A DNA stretch of 64,000 bases, taken from assembly GCA_051277445.1 (NCBI GenBank), contig JBNMQC010000001.1:124001-188000 (forward strand), read 5' to 3'. Shown one piece after another: positions 29,398-37,880 of this stretch. The notes under the pieces were generated by a model. It was not told the origin of the DNA and ran no database searches. It saw only the letters and a program-made list of their open reading frames with translations. The translations under genes and the position numbers were made by a program. This DNA is from Bermanella sp051277445 (GTDB lineage: Bacteria; Pseudomonadota; Gammaproteobacteria; Pseudomonadales; Oceanobacteraceae). Position 1 is the stretch's first letter. Every line of letters begins with the position of its first letter.

Positions 29398-29916
29398 TTA
29401 TTTGCCCTCCGTTTGGCTGGCCAGCTGCTTTAAGGCGGTGCCGTGGCGAATGAGGTTGGCGATGCCTTGCAGGCTCAGTAATAGCGGTAAAATCAATAAC
29501 AGACTTTTTAATACATATAAGAAAGGTAAGCCATTGCCCTCTACGCTGCGCTCGCCCATGGCAAAACTGCTGCTCACATAAGGCAGGCAAATCATAAAAA
29601 TAAAGCCGCAAGTAGGCAGTAATAAAAAGAGAGTGCCAAGTAGGTTGACCCAGTGCTGCTTACGTTCGCTCATGTGTTGGTAAAACACATCTACACGTAC
29701 ATGGGCATCTTGCTGCAAGGTATAGGCGGCGCCGAGCATAAATAAGCTGGCATGAAAGTAGGTCATGGTTTCTTGCAGGGCAATGGGGGACCAGTTAAAC
29801 AAATAACGTAGGGCCACAACTAAGGCGGTATTGACCACAAGTATTAACCCTAAATAGCGGGTGGCAAGGCCGACGCGTGTAATGAAGGCTTCAATATAAA
29901 GCTGAATAGGTGTCAT
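29398..29916 (-). CDS. TRAP transporter small permease subunit (DctQ)
   Basis: 172 aa with four predicted membrane helices, the usual DctQ architecture. Segment ALQETMTYFHASLFMLGAAY and the following DAHVRVDVFY are typical of the family. Its stop abuts the dctM start. Divergent from pstS; the gap between them holds the pstS Pho box. Confidence 0.9.
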   Translation of the reverse strand: MTPIQLYIEAFITRVGLATRYLGLILVVNTALVVALRYLFNWSPIALQETMTYFHASLFMLGAAYTLQQDAHVRVDVFYQHMSERKQHWVNLLGTLFLLLPTCGFIFMICLPYVSSSFAMGERSVEGNGLPFLYVLKSLLLILPLLLSLQGIANLIRHGTALKQLASQTEGK

Positions 29917-30070
29917 AAAGGCGGCTAATTAGTAGAAAATTGCTCGGCATTATAACCATGTTTTATCGGGCTGTGAGGGCTAATCCGTAGGAAGTAGTAG
30001 GTATCATGCAGGTTTGAACTGATTTTGGAAGAAACCCGCCAATCTCACTGGTTAGGATTTGTATGACAGT

Positions 30071-30104
30071 CTGTAATATTACTGTCACATATGTGAAATA
30101 TATT
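30071..30104 (+). promoter_or_regulatory. Pho box and -10 of pstS
   Basis: CTGTAAT-ATTA-CTGTCAC (30071-30088) is an almost exact two-repeat PhoB site in the 7-4-7 arrangement. A TATATT -10 begins 10 nt downstream at 30099, the usual geometry in which the Pho box replaces the -35. Indicates PhoB activation under phosphate starvation. Confidence 0.9.
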
Positions 30105-30147
30105 AGGTAGCGTACATAAAGCGAATAACTCCAGAAGGAGAGAGCAA

Positions 30148-31113
30148 ATGAAACTAACAAAACTACTTGCATCAATGACTTTAGTGGCCAGCGCCATTAG
30201 CTTGCCAGCGATGGCGGCTGTGGATGCTGACATTCCTGCTTACACCAAATCAAGCGGTGTATCCGGTAACGTATCCAGTGTGGGTTCTGACACCCTAGCG
30301 AATATGATGACATTATGGGCTGAACAATTTAAACGTGAATACCCAAATGTAAACATTCAGATTCAAGCGGCGGGTTCTTCGACTGCGCCACCAGCACTGA
30401 CTGAAGGTACTTCAAACTTAGGCCCTATGAGCCGCAAAATGAAAGATAAAGAAATTGAGTCTTTCGAAAACAAATTTGGCTACAAGCCAACAGCGGTTCC
30501 GGTTGCAATTGATGCCCTTGCGGTATTTGTAAACAAAGATAACCCAATTAAAGGCTTAGAGATGAAGGAAGTGGATGCCATCTTCTCTCGTACTCGTAAA
30601 TGTGGCGTGGCTAAGTCAATGGATACCTGGGGTGATGTAGGTCTAGACGGCGCTTGGAGCGGTAAAAAAGTCGAACTTTACGGTCGTAACTCTGTATCCG
30701 GCACTTACGGTTACTTCAAGAAAATCGCCCTATGTAAAGGTGACTTCAAAAACACCGTAAAAGAACAGCCAGGTTCTGCATCGGTTGTGCAAGCGGTTTC
30801 TTCATCTGTTAATGGCGTGGGTTACTCAGGTATGGGTTACCAAACCTCAAGTGTTCGTGCGGTGCCTTTATCTAAAAAAGGTGGCAAGTATGTTTCTGCG
30901 ACACCTGAAAACGCAGTAAACGGCAGCTACCCGCTTTCTCGTTTCTTGTACGTTTATGTGAACAAGAAGCCAAATGGCGCACTAGCACCGATCGAGCGTG
31001 AGTTTTTAAAAATGATTTTGTCTCAGCAAGGTCAAGACATCGTAGCGAAAGATGGTTACATCCCATTACCAGCAAAAGTGGTTAAGAAAACGCTTAAGAG
31101 CCTAGGTTTGTAA
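30148..31113 (+). CDS. pstS: Phosphate ABC transporter substrate-binding protein PstS
   Basis: 321 aa with strong ribosome-binding site AAGGAG and signal peptide ending near LPAMA-AVD. Phosphate-binding-protein motifs: SVGSDTLANMM, QAAGSSTAPPALTEGTSNLG, and the serine/glycine loop RNSVSGTYGYFK. It delivers phosphate to PstCAB in the periplasm. First gene of the pst cluster, with a Pho box upstream and a GC-rich hairpin after it. Confidence 0.95.
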   Translation: MKLTKLLASMTLVASAISLPAMAAVDADIPAYTKSSGVSGNVSSVGSDTLANMMTLWAEQFKREYPNVNIQIQAAGSSTAPPALTEGTSNLGPMSRKMKDKEIESFENKFGYKPTAVPVAIDALAVFVNKDNPIKGLEMKEVDAIFSRTRKCGVAKSMDTWGDVGLDGAWSGKKVELYGRNSVSGTYGYFKKIALCKGDFKNTVKEQPGSASVVQAVSSSVNGVGYSGMGYQTSSVRAVPLSKKGGKYVSATPENAVNGSYPLSRFLYVYVNKKPNGALAPIEREFLKMILSQQGQDIVAKDGYIPLPAKVVKKTLKSLGL

Positions 31114-31140
31114 TCGCTAGCTAATGATCATGCAGTAAAA

Positions 31141-31175
31141 AACGCGCGGGGGATTGATCCCCCGTTAGCGTGTTT
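31141..31175 (+). terminator. GC-rich hairpin between pstS and pstC
   Basis: Core GGGGGAT-TG-ATCCCCC with outer pairing AACGC/GCGTGTT. There is little T-run, so it is probably an attenuator or 3'-end stabiliser that keeps pstS above pstCAB. Confidence 0.6.
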
Positions 31176-31257
31176 GATAAACCCGTTATGTATATAACAT
31201 TCGGATGAGCCGTTACAATGGCCCGCCGTTTTAGCTAACAAAGTGATAAAGCGAATT

Positions 31258-33516
31258 ATGAGTACGCCTTCAACACCTGAAATCAATTTTGATACGCCCG
31301 CCTTGAGACGTCATCGTAAAGGCCGTGCGATTAAAGACCAGCTTGCAAAAGTGGGTATTGCCGTTGGTGGCTTAAGCATTATCGGTGCTGTGCTATTAAT
31401 TTTCTTTTATCTGCTTTATGAAGTGGCACCGATGTTTGTGCCCGCTGATGTGGAAAAACTCAGTAGCTACAATATTCCAGGTGAGCAAAGCACTGCAAAA
31501 TCTCCAACCTTATTACTTGCCATGGAAGAGCAAGCCGAAGTGGCATTGCGAATTCAAGAAAATGGCGACTTCACATTCTTCGCGGTGGAAAACGGCGATG
31601 TGATTAAAAACTATCGCTTGCCCTTACAAGGCGACATCAGTGCATACGATATTAATACACAGGCGTCCCGTGAAATGGCGTTTGTGAATAAAGAAGGCGA
31701 TGTGTTTATTGCCAAACACAACTACCGTATTACCTATCCGAACGATGTTCGACTCATTACACCAAAAGTGGACTTCCCATATGGCGAAGCGCCACTAAAA
31801 ATCTTCGACGAACCCACAGCCGTGAACAATATTACCTTACGTGATGGCGAAGATGCATTAGTACTGGCGGCCATTGATGAACAAGGCCAGCTTCACGTTA
31901 CGCGCTTTAATAAAGATGTGGATTTCTTAACCGACGAAGTGGTACTTGAATCAGAAGTGGTTAACCTGCCAAAAATATCGGGTCGCATTAATCAAGTTGA
32001 AGTGGATCAAGGTATGAACTGGATGTTTGTACTGGCCGATCAGCGTTTATTGCACGTGATTAATTTAAACAGTGAAACCCTCGAGCAAACGGTGACATTG
32101 GATGACGTGGGCATCATCACCAGTCTTGATATGTTATTGGGTGAAAACTCCCTTTTAATTGGTACCAGCACGGGCCAAGTTAGCCAATGGTTTATGGCGC
32201 GTAAAGACGGTAAGTGGCGTTTACAACAAGTTCGTAACTTTGAAATGCAACACGGTGAAGTAAAAGCCATCTCAACTGAGCAGCGTCGTAAAGGCTTTTT
32301 TGTTGCCAGTGTTGAGGGCCACGTAGCCATTTTCCACAGTACGGCCCACCGCACTTTATTTAATGAAAAATTAGTGGATAGCGAAATCGTTAACCTTACG
32401 ATCAGCCCACGTGCCAAAGATTTATTAATCGAAACCGCCGACGGCAAGATCACCCACTTTAAAGTGGACAATGATCACCCTGAGATCTCTTGGTCATCTA
32501 TGTGGGATGAGGTTTGGTATGAGGGGTATGAAGAACCCACATACACTTGGCAGAGCTCGTCTTCATCATCTGACTTTGAACCTAAGTATTCATTGGTGCC
32601 CTTGGTGTTTGGTACGTTAAAAGGTGCGTTTTATGCCATGATGTTGGCCGCACCGTTAGCCATTGCTGGCGCAATTTATACCGCATATTTCATGGCTCCG
32701 GCTCTGCGTCGTAAAGTAAAACCGATTATTGAATTAATGGAGGCACTGCCGACCGTTATTTTGGGTTTTCTTGCGGGCTTGGTATTAGCGCCGTTTATTG
32801 AAAATAATTTGCTGGGCATATTTATTATGATGATCGTGGTGCCGATCGCCATGTTGGTGTTTGGTTTCACCTGGGTCAATTTGCCCGCCAAGATTCGCCA
32901 TGCGGTGCCGGATGGTTGGGATTCACTGCTATTGATACCCGTGATTATTTTAGCCGTGTATGTGGCCATTCAATTTAGCCCAGCCCTTGAGAGTTTATTC
33001 TTCGGCGGCTCCATGACCACTTGGTTGAACAACGACCTAGGGGTGACCTTTAGTCAGCGTAATGCCTTAATCGTTGGTCTTGCCATGGGCTTTGCGGTGA
33101 TCCCAACGATTTTCTCCATTGCAGAAGACGCCATCTTTAGTGTGCCTAAGTCACTTACCTATGGCTCGCTTGCATTGGGTGCGACGCCTTGGCAAACCAT
33201 GATTAAGGTCGTGCTGCCAACCGCAAGCCCAGGTATCTTCTCAGCCTTAATGATTGGTCTGGGCCGAGCAGTGGGTGAAACCATGATCGTATTAATGGCC
33301 ACCGGTAATACACCGATTACTGATATGAATATTTTTGAAGGCATGCGTACCTTGGCCGCCAATATCGCGGTGGAAATTCCAGAATCGGAAGTGGCCAGTA
33401 CCCACTATCGCATTCTGTTCCTAACCGGTTTTGTCTTGTTCTTGTTTACCTTTGTATTCAATACCGCAGCTGAAACCATACGTCAGCGTTTACGCACTAA
33501 ATACGGTCAGTTGTAG
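31258..33516 (+). CDS. pstC: Phosphate ABC transporter permease PstC (long form)
   Basis: 752 aa from ATG 31258 (an in-frame GTG at 31243 would add five residues). Far longer than the ~320-aa enterobacterial PstC: after one membrane helix (~30-55) there is a ~400-residue periplasmic region of repeating beta strands that looks like a propeller, then the permease core from ~450 with the EAA loop GSLALGATPWQTMIKVVLP. Long PstC forms are known in marine and pseudomonad gammaproteobacteria. Forms the channel with PstA. Confidence 0.93.
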   Translation: MSTPSTPEINFDTPALRRHRKGRAIKDQLAKVGIAVGGLSIIGAVLLIFFYLLYEVAPMFVPADVEKLSSYNIPGEQSTAKSPTLLLAMEEQAEVALRIQENGDFTFFAVENGDVIKNYRLPLQGDISAYDINTQASREMAFVNKEGDVFIAKHNYRITYPNDVRLITPKVDFPYGEAPLKIFDEPTAVNNITLRDGEDALVLAAIDEQGQLHVTRFNKDVDFLTDEVVLESEVVNLPKISGRINQVEVDQGMNWMFVLADQRLLHVINLNSETLEQTVTLDDVGIITSLDMLLGENSLLIGTSTGQVSQWFMARKDGKWRLQQVRNFEMQHGEVKAISTEQRRKGFFVASVEGHVAIFHSTAHRTLFNEKLVDSEIVNLTISPRAKDLLIETADGKITHFKVDNDHPEISWSSMWDEVWYEGYEEPTYTWQSSSSSSDFEPKYSLVPLVFGTLKGAFYAMMLAAPLAIAGAIYTAYFMAPALRRKVKPIIELMEALPTVILGFLAGLVLAPFIENNLLGIFIMMIVVPIAMLVFGFTWVNLPAKIRHAVPDGWDSLLLIPVIILAVYVAIQFSPALESLFFGGSMTTWLNNDLGVTFSQRNALIVGLAMGFAVIPTIFSIAEDAIFSVPKSLTYGSLALGATPWQTMIKVVLPTASPGIFSALMIGLGRAVGETMIVLMATGNTPITDMNIFEGMRTLAANIAVEIPESEVASTHYRILFLTGFVLFLFTFVFNTAAETIRQRLRTKYGQL

Positions 33517-33527
33517 GAGATCGATTC

Positions 33528-35204
33528 ATGAGAGTTTCAGTTAAAGAATGGATTAAATCCGGCTCACCATTTATTTGGTTAAATGCCGGTGCCGTCGCCA
33601 TCAGTATCATTATGGTGTTGGGTCTAATTGGTTTTATTGCAGCAAAAGGCCTTGTGCATTTTTGGCCTGGTAAAATCATGGAGGCCACTTATACATTGCC
33701 GGGTAACACACCTGCGATTGTGATGGGTCAGATTAGCGATAGCGAAATGGTGCCCCAGTCGCAGCTAAAAGCCATTGGTTTGAATACCGAAGACGGAGCC
33801 CTAGAAGCCAAGCGTATTTTGATTAAAGTCGGTAACCGTGATGTATATGGCGGCGACTTCCGTTGGGTGCTTGAGCACCATCTAAGTAATATTGACTACC
33901 CTGAAAAAGCCATGGCTATCGAGCGTCGTGAATGGGGTAATTTTTACGGCTTTTTAGATAAGGTGTATGAAGGTGAAACACTGGTTGCAGATGGTCAGCA
34001 AGACCATGACAACGCATGGCAGCATTTTCAAACCTTAATTGCACGTGCATTAGCGATCCATGATGAAATCATGGATATTCAAAAGCACGATATTGGCGCG
34101 ATCAACTATGAAATTGAACGTCTACGTTTAAAGCAGCGTTCTTATGAGTTAAAAAATAGTTACGGCGAAGAACAAAAAGCCGAGTTAGAACAAGCGCGTC
34201 AAGCGCTGGATGCTGAGTACCAAGGTTACCAAGCGCAGCTTAATGAGCTTTATGCAGCATTGGCCCGTGACCACTTTACCGCCATCGAAATGGGTGGGCA
34301 GAGTGTGCATATTAAAATGTCTGAAGTGGTGCGTGCGTTTGAACCAAATAATATGAGCTTCTTTGAAAAAGTTGGTCATTACTTTTCGAAAGTGGGCGAG
34401 TTCTTAGGTGACGACCCCCGTGAAGCCAACACTGAAGGCGGTGTATTCCCTGCCATTTTCGGCACGGTATTGATGGTGATTCTAATGGCCATCATGGTAA
34501 CCCCTTTGGGTGTGGTGGCCGCTGTGTATCTTCGTGAATATGCCAAGCAAGGTACGATCACCAAGGTGATTCGAATTGCAGTAAATAACTTAGCCGGTGT
34601 GCCATCCATTGTTTATGGTGTATTTGGCCTGGGTTTCTTTGTCTACTTTTTAGGGGGCACCATTGATGAGTTGTTCTTCCCTGAAGCCTTACCTTCACCG
34701 ACGTTTGGTACCTCTGGTTTGTTATGGGCCTCGATCACCTTGGCCTTGTTAACCCTGCCGGTTGTGATTGTCGCCACTGAAGAAGGTTTAGCCCGTATTC
34801 CGCGTATGATTCGCGAAGGTTCTTTGGCATTGGGTGCCACCAAATGGGAAACCCTAACCCGTGTTATTTTACCCATGGCAAGCCCGGCCATGATGACAGG
34901 TGTCATCCTTGCAGTTGCCCGTGCCGCTGGCGAAGTAGCGCCATTGATGTTGGTGGGCGTGGTGAAGCTAGCCCCAACTTTACCGTTAAACGGTAACTAT
35001 CCGTTTTTGCATCTTGATCAAAAATTCATGCACCTTGGCTTCCATATTTACGACGTGGGTTTCCAGAGCCCCAACGTTGAAGCGGCTCGTCCATTGGTAT
35101 ACGCCACGGCCTTATTATTAGTAATTGTGATCGCCTTATTGAATTTATCTGCGATCTATATCCGTAACCATCTACGTGAGAAATACAAATCACTAGAGAT
35201 GTGA
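33528..35204 (+). CDS. pstA: Phosphate ABC transporter permease PstA (long form)
   Basis: 558 aa, about twice the enterobacterial length. One N-terminal membrane helix (~20-45), then a periplasmic insert with a charged coiled-coil-like helix near residues 190-245 (EIERLRLKQRSYELKNS), then the permease core from ~310 with EAA loop GSLALGATKWETLTRVILP. The insert matches the long PstC and suggests the two extensions contact each other. 11 nt after pstC. Confidence 0.93.
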   Translation: MRVSVKEWIKSGSPFIWLNAGAVAISIIMVLGLIGFIAAKGLVHFWPGKIMEATYTLPGNTPAIVMGQISDSEMVPQSQLKAIGLNTEDGALEAKRILIKVGNRDVYGGDFRWVLEHHLSNIDYPEKAMAIERREWGNFYGFLDKVYEGETLVADGQQDHDNAWQHFQTLIARALAIHDEIMDIQKHDIGAINYEIERLRLKQRSYELKNSYGEEQKAELEQARQALDAEYQGYQAQLNELYAALARDHFTAIEMGGQSVHIKMSEVVRAFEPNNMSFFEKVGHYFSKVGEFLGDDPREANTEGGVFPAIFGTVLMVILMAIMVTPLGVVAAVYLREYAKQGTITKVIRIAVNNLAGVPSIVYGVFGLGFFVYFLGGTIDELFFPEALPSPTFGTSGLLWASITLALLTLPVVIVATEEGLARIPRMIREGSLALGATKWETLTRVILPMASPAMMTGVILAVARAAGEVAPLMLVGVVKLAPTLPLNGNYPFLHLDQKFMHLGFHIYDVGFQSPNVEAARPLVYATALLLVIVIALLNLSAIYIRNHLREKYKSLEM

Positions 35205-35218
35205 CAATAGGATGTACG

Positions 35219-35254
35219 AACACCGCGTGCGCATGGATACGCAGAAGCGGTGTT
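35219..35254 (+). repeat. Hairpin in the pstA-pstB gap
   Basis: Inverted repeat AACACCGC / GCGGTGTT enclosing a second small stem. There is no T-run, so more likely an RNA-stabilising hairpin than a terminator. Stem coordinates by eye. Confidence 0.5.
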
Positions 35255-35321
35255 TCAGATTAGAAAGACATAAGCGTGTGAAAGACACAGAGCAGAATTT
35301 AAAATTATAGTGAATGAAATT

Positions 35322-36161
35322 ATGACACAAACAACAGAGCAAAAAGGCCACAGTCTCGATATATCCTCCATGGGTCGTGAATCTAAGCATCTGGATATCA
35401 GCAAAGAAATTCCAGCGCTGAAAGTAAACGACTTGCGTCTAAGCTATGGTGAAAAAGAAGCGCTTCACGGCATTGATATGATCATCCCGAAGAAACGCGT
35501 AACTGCGTTCATTGGGCCGTCAGGTTGTGGTAAGTCCACATTACTGCGCTGTTTTAATCGTATGAACGACTTGGTTGATGGCTGTAGCATTACCGGCGAA
35601 ATCTTATTGGACGATCAAAACATCTATCAAAAAGGTGTGGATGTGGCTGAGCTACGTCGTCGCGTGGGGATGGTGTTTCAGAAGCCAAACCCGTTCCCAA
35701 AAAGTATTTATGAAAACGTGGCTTATGGTCTGCGTATTCAGGGCATTAATAAAAAGCGTCAAATTGACGAAGCGGTTGAGTGGGCTTTAAAGAGCGCCGC
35801 CCTTTGGAACGAAGTAAAAGACCGTCTACACGAAAGCGCACTGGGCATGTCCGGTGGTCAGCAACAGCGTTTGGTCATTGCTCGCACCATTGCAGTAAAA
35901 CCGGAAGTGCTTTTACTCGATGAACCGGCCTCGGCACTGGATCCTATTTCAACGCTGAAAATTGAAGAGCTGATTCACGAACTGAAAAACGATTTCACCA
36001 TCGCCATCGTAACCCACAACATGCAACAAGCCGCTCGTGTTAGCGACTATACGTCTTTCATGTACATGGGTGACATGATTGAATTTGGTGATACTGACCA
36101 AGTGTTTACTAACCCACAGAAGAAACAGACTGAAGATTACATTACAGGTCGTTATGGCTAG
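35322..36161 (+). CDS. pstB: Phosphate ABC transporter ATP-binding protein PstB
   Basis: 279 aa from ATG 35322 (an in-frame GTG lies at 35310). All ABC motifs are present: Walker A GPSGCGKST, Q-loop VFQKPNPFP, signature LGMSGGQQQRL, Walker B VLLLDEPASALDP, H-loop VTHNMQQ. The N-terminus has a ~35-residue extension before the nucleotide-binding fold. Powers PstSCA. Confidence 0.96.
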   Translation: MTQTTEQKGHSLDISSMGRESKHLDISKEIPALKVNDLRLSYGEKEALHGIDMIIPKKRVTAFIGPSGCGKSTLLRCFNRMNDLVDGCSITGEILLDDQNIYQKGVDVAELRRRVGMVFQKPNPFPKSIYENVAYGLRIQGINKKRQIDEAVEWALKSAALWNEVKDRLHESALGMSGGQQQRLVIARTIAVKPEVLLLDEPASALDPISTLKIEELIHELKNDFTIAIVTHNMQQAARVSDYTSFMYMGDMIEFGDTDQVFTNPQKKQTEDYITGRYG

Positions 36162-36293
36162 GGTTTCATTTGGTTAAGTTAGACCCAAGTGAGATCAAGG
36201 ATCCACTTTGGCAGATAAATTAGATAGAAAATGAAAGCGGCCGATACGGCGCTGGGAAAACGCATTCAGCTAGACATAGCGAAGGGGACACAG

Positions 36294-37013
36294 ATGGATT
36301 TAACAAACGATGCGCATACTGATCACATCAGTCAGCAATTTAACGATGAACTAGAGCGCGTAAAAAGCCACGTACTAGAAATGGGTGGCTTGGTTGAGCA
36401 ACAAGTAGGGGATGCCATTAAGTCCTTGATTGAAGCCGACAGTGAGCTTGCGGTGAACGTGCGCGCCACAGATAAGCGCATTAACCAGATGGAAATCGAC
36501 ATCGACGAAGAATGCACCCGCATTATTGCTCGTCGCCAACCGGCAGCCAGCGATTTACGTTTGGTGATTGCCGCCAGTAAAGCCGTAAACGATCTTGAGC
36601 GTATTGGTGATGAAAGCGCGAAAATCGCCCGTCAGGCCATGAAGCTATGTGAAGAGGGTGAGTCCCCACGTGGTTATGTTGAAATTCGCCACATTGGTGA
36701 TCGCGTGCGTCGTATGACTCAAAACGCGCTAACGGCCTTTGCCCGCCTAGATGTGGATACCGCCTTTGCCGTTGCCCAAGAAGATAAGGATGTGGATCGC
36801 GAATACGAAAGTGCCATGCGTGAAATGGTGACGTTCATGATGGAAGATCCGCGTTCGATTAAACGCGTTATGAATGTCATCTGGTCTTTGCGTGCCTTAG
36901 AGCGTATTGGCGACCACGCTCGTAACATTGCTGAGAACGTCATCTACCTTGTAAAGGGTAAAGATGTACGCCACATCAGCATTGATGAAATGGAACGCGT
37001 GGTCGATAAGTAG
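36294..37013 (+). CDS. phoU: Phosphate-signalling protein PhoU
   Basis: 239 aa from ATG 36294, preceded by GAAGGGG and matching the family start (MDLTNDAHTDHISQQFNDEL); an in-frame ATG at 36231 is less likely. Two three-helix PhoU repeats, each with an acidic metal-binding E/DxxxD-type motif (KAVNDLERIGDES and RALERIGDHARNIAE). It transmits Pst status to PhoR. The cognate phoBR is 15 kb away beyond the island. Confidence 0.95.
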   Translation: MDLTNDAHTDHISQQFNDELERVKSHVLEMGGLVEQQVGDAIKSLIEADSELAVNVRATDKRINQMEIDIDEECTRIIARRQPAASDLRLVIAASKAVNDLERIGDESAKIARQAMKLCEEGESPRGYVEIRHIGDRVRRMTQNALTAFARLDVDTAFAVAQEDKDVDREYESAMREMVTFMMEDPRSIKRVMNVIWSLRALERIGDHARNIAENVIYLVKGKDVRHISIDEMERVVDK

Positions 37014-37122
37014 CCCGCTGAAAATGAAGGCGAAGGTTCAGCATTTTGGCGGGTAAATCCCCTGAAAAACCTAAGCCTTTGAAAGTATTTGAAAAAAACC
37101 TAAAAAAACAGTGAGGAAAGGC

Positions 37123-37151
37123 TTGACCCCGAAGCCAGTTCTCCATAAAAT
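37123..37151 (+). promoter_or_regulatory. tRNA-Thr promoter
   Basis: TTGACC, 17-nt spacer, TAAAAT, followed by a GC-rich GCGCCCC discriminator typical of stable-RNA promoters under stringent control. Confidence 0.8.
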
Positions 37152-37166
37152 GCGCCCCACTTCTGT

Positions 37167-37242
<76 letters not shown>

Positions 37243-37250
37243 TTTATTTA

Positions 37251-37277
37251 AAAGCCTCCGCAGTTAGCGGGGGCTTT
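37251..37277 (+). terminator. Terminator after tRNA-Thr
   Basis: Stem AAGCCTCCGC / GCGGGGGCTT (one G-T pair) followed by a run of eight T. Confidence 0.85.
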
Positions 37278-37298
37278 TTTTTGTCTGTAGGTTTCTGA

Positions 37299-37324
37299 TT
37301 TGGTCACCCTTATGGTCACCCTTA
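37299..37324. repeat. 26-bp island end repeat, left copy
   Basis: Tandem GGTCACCCTTA-type motif that recurs exactly at 46247-46272, across the start of the integrase gene. Both copies lie just inside an att site. Candidate arm-type binding site for Int or an excisionase. The rest of 37325-37880 shows no gene. Confidence 0.75.
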
Positions 37325-37880
37325 CGAATTTACTTGATTTATCTGCTCTCCAGTTTCTCCTGATCGCTTAGGCATAAAGTGATTGATTTATGTACAGCTT
37401 GTATCATTTTATTCAAGATACTAGCGCTCCCGTAGTATTTGGATGTTTGTAGTGACTTCCTAAACGAATAGGAGGCTATTGTTGGAGCTTTCGTACATCT
37501 GCAAAATCAATGGATTAAGTTGATTCAGTTCGGGCATACTTGTGACTGGTATTTCTGTAAAGGCGTATTTGGGCTACTTTGTATTACCTAATACATTCTT
37601 GGGGATATTGTTTCAATTATTTATTCTATGTGGGGCGAGAGCATTACTTAATGAAAATGAAATATCGAGAAAGAACTGGCAGTGTTAGCTTTATATAGGG
37701 GCTTATTAATACAGTGCGTTAAATTCTCCAAGAAAACTGCATATAGCTTGATAGATGATAATAAAATAATTTCTAATGCAATCAATATTTGAAGTATAAA
37801 ACCCTCTACATCGTCAAATTTTGAGCTTATAGAAGTAATATTTCTATACATGGAAGAATTCTAAAAAGGCAAAGTACTGA

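Noticed and set aside
35310..35321. Upstream GTG as the pstB start
   Set aside because: ATG at 35322 gives a normal N-terminus; no good ribosome-binding site favours the GTG.
37648..37851. 67-aa minus-strand frame left of the NTPase gene
   Set aside because: No ribosome-binding site, low-complexity composition and an isolated position in the AT-rich island end.
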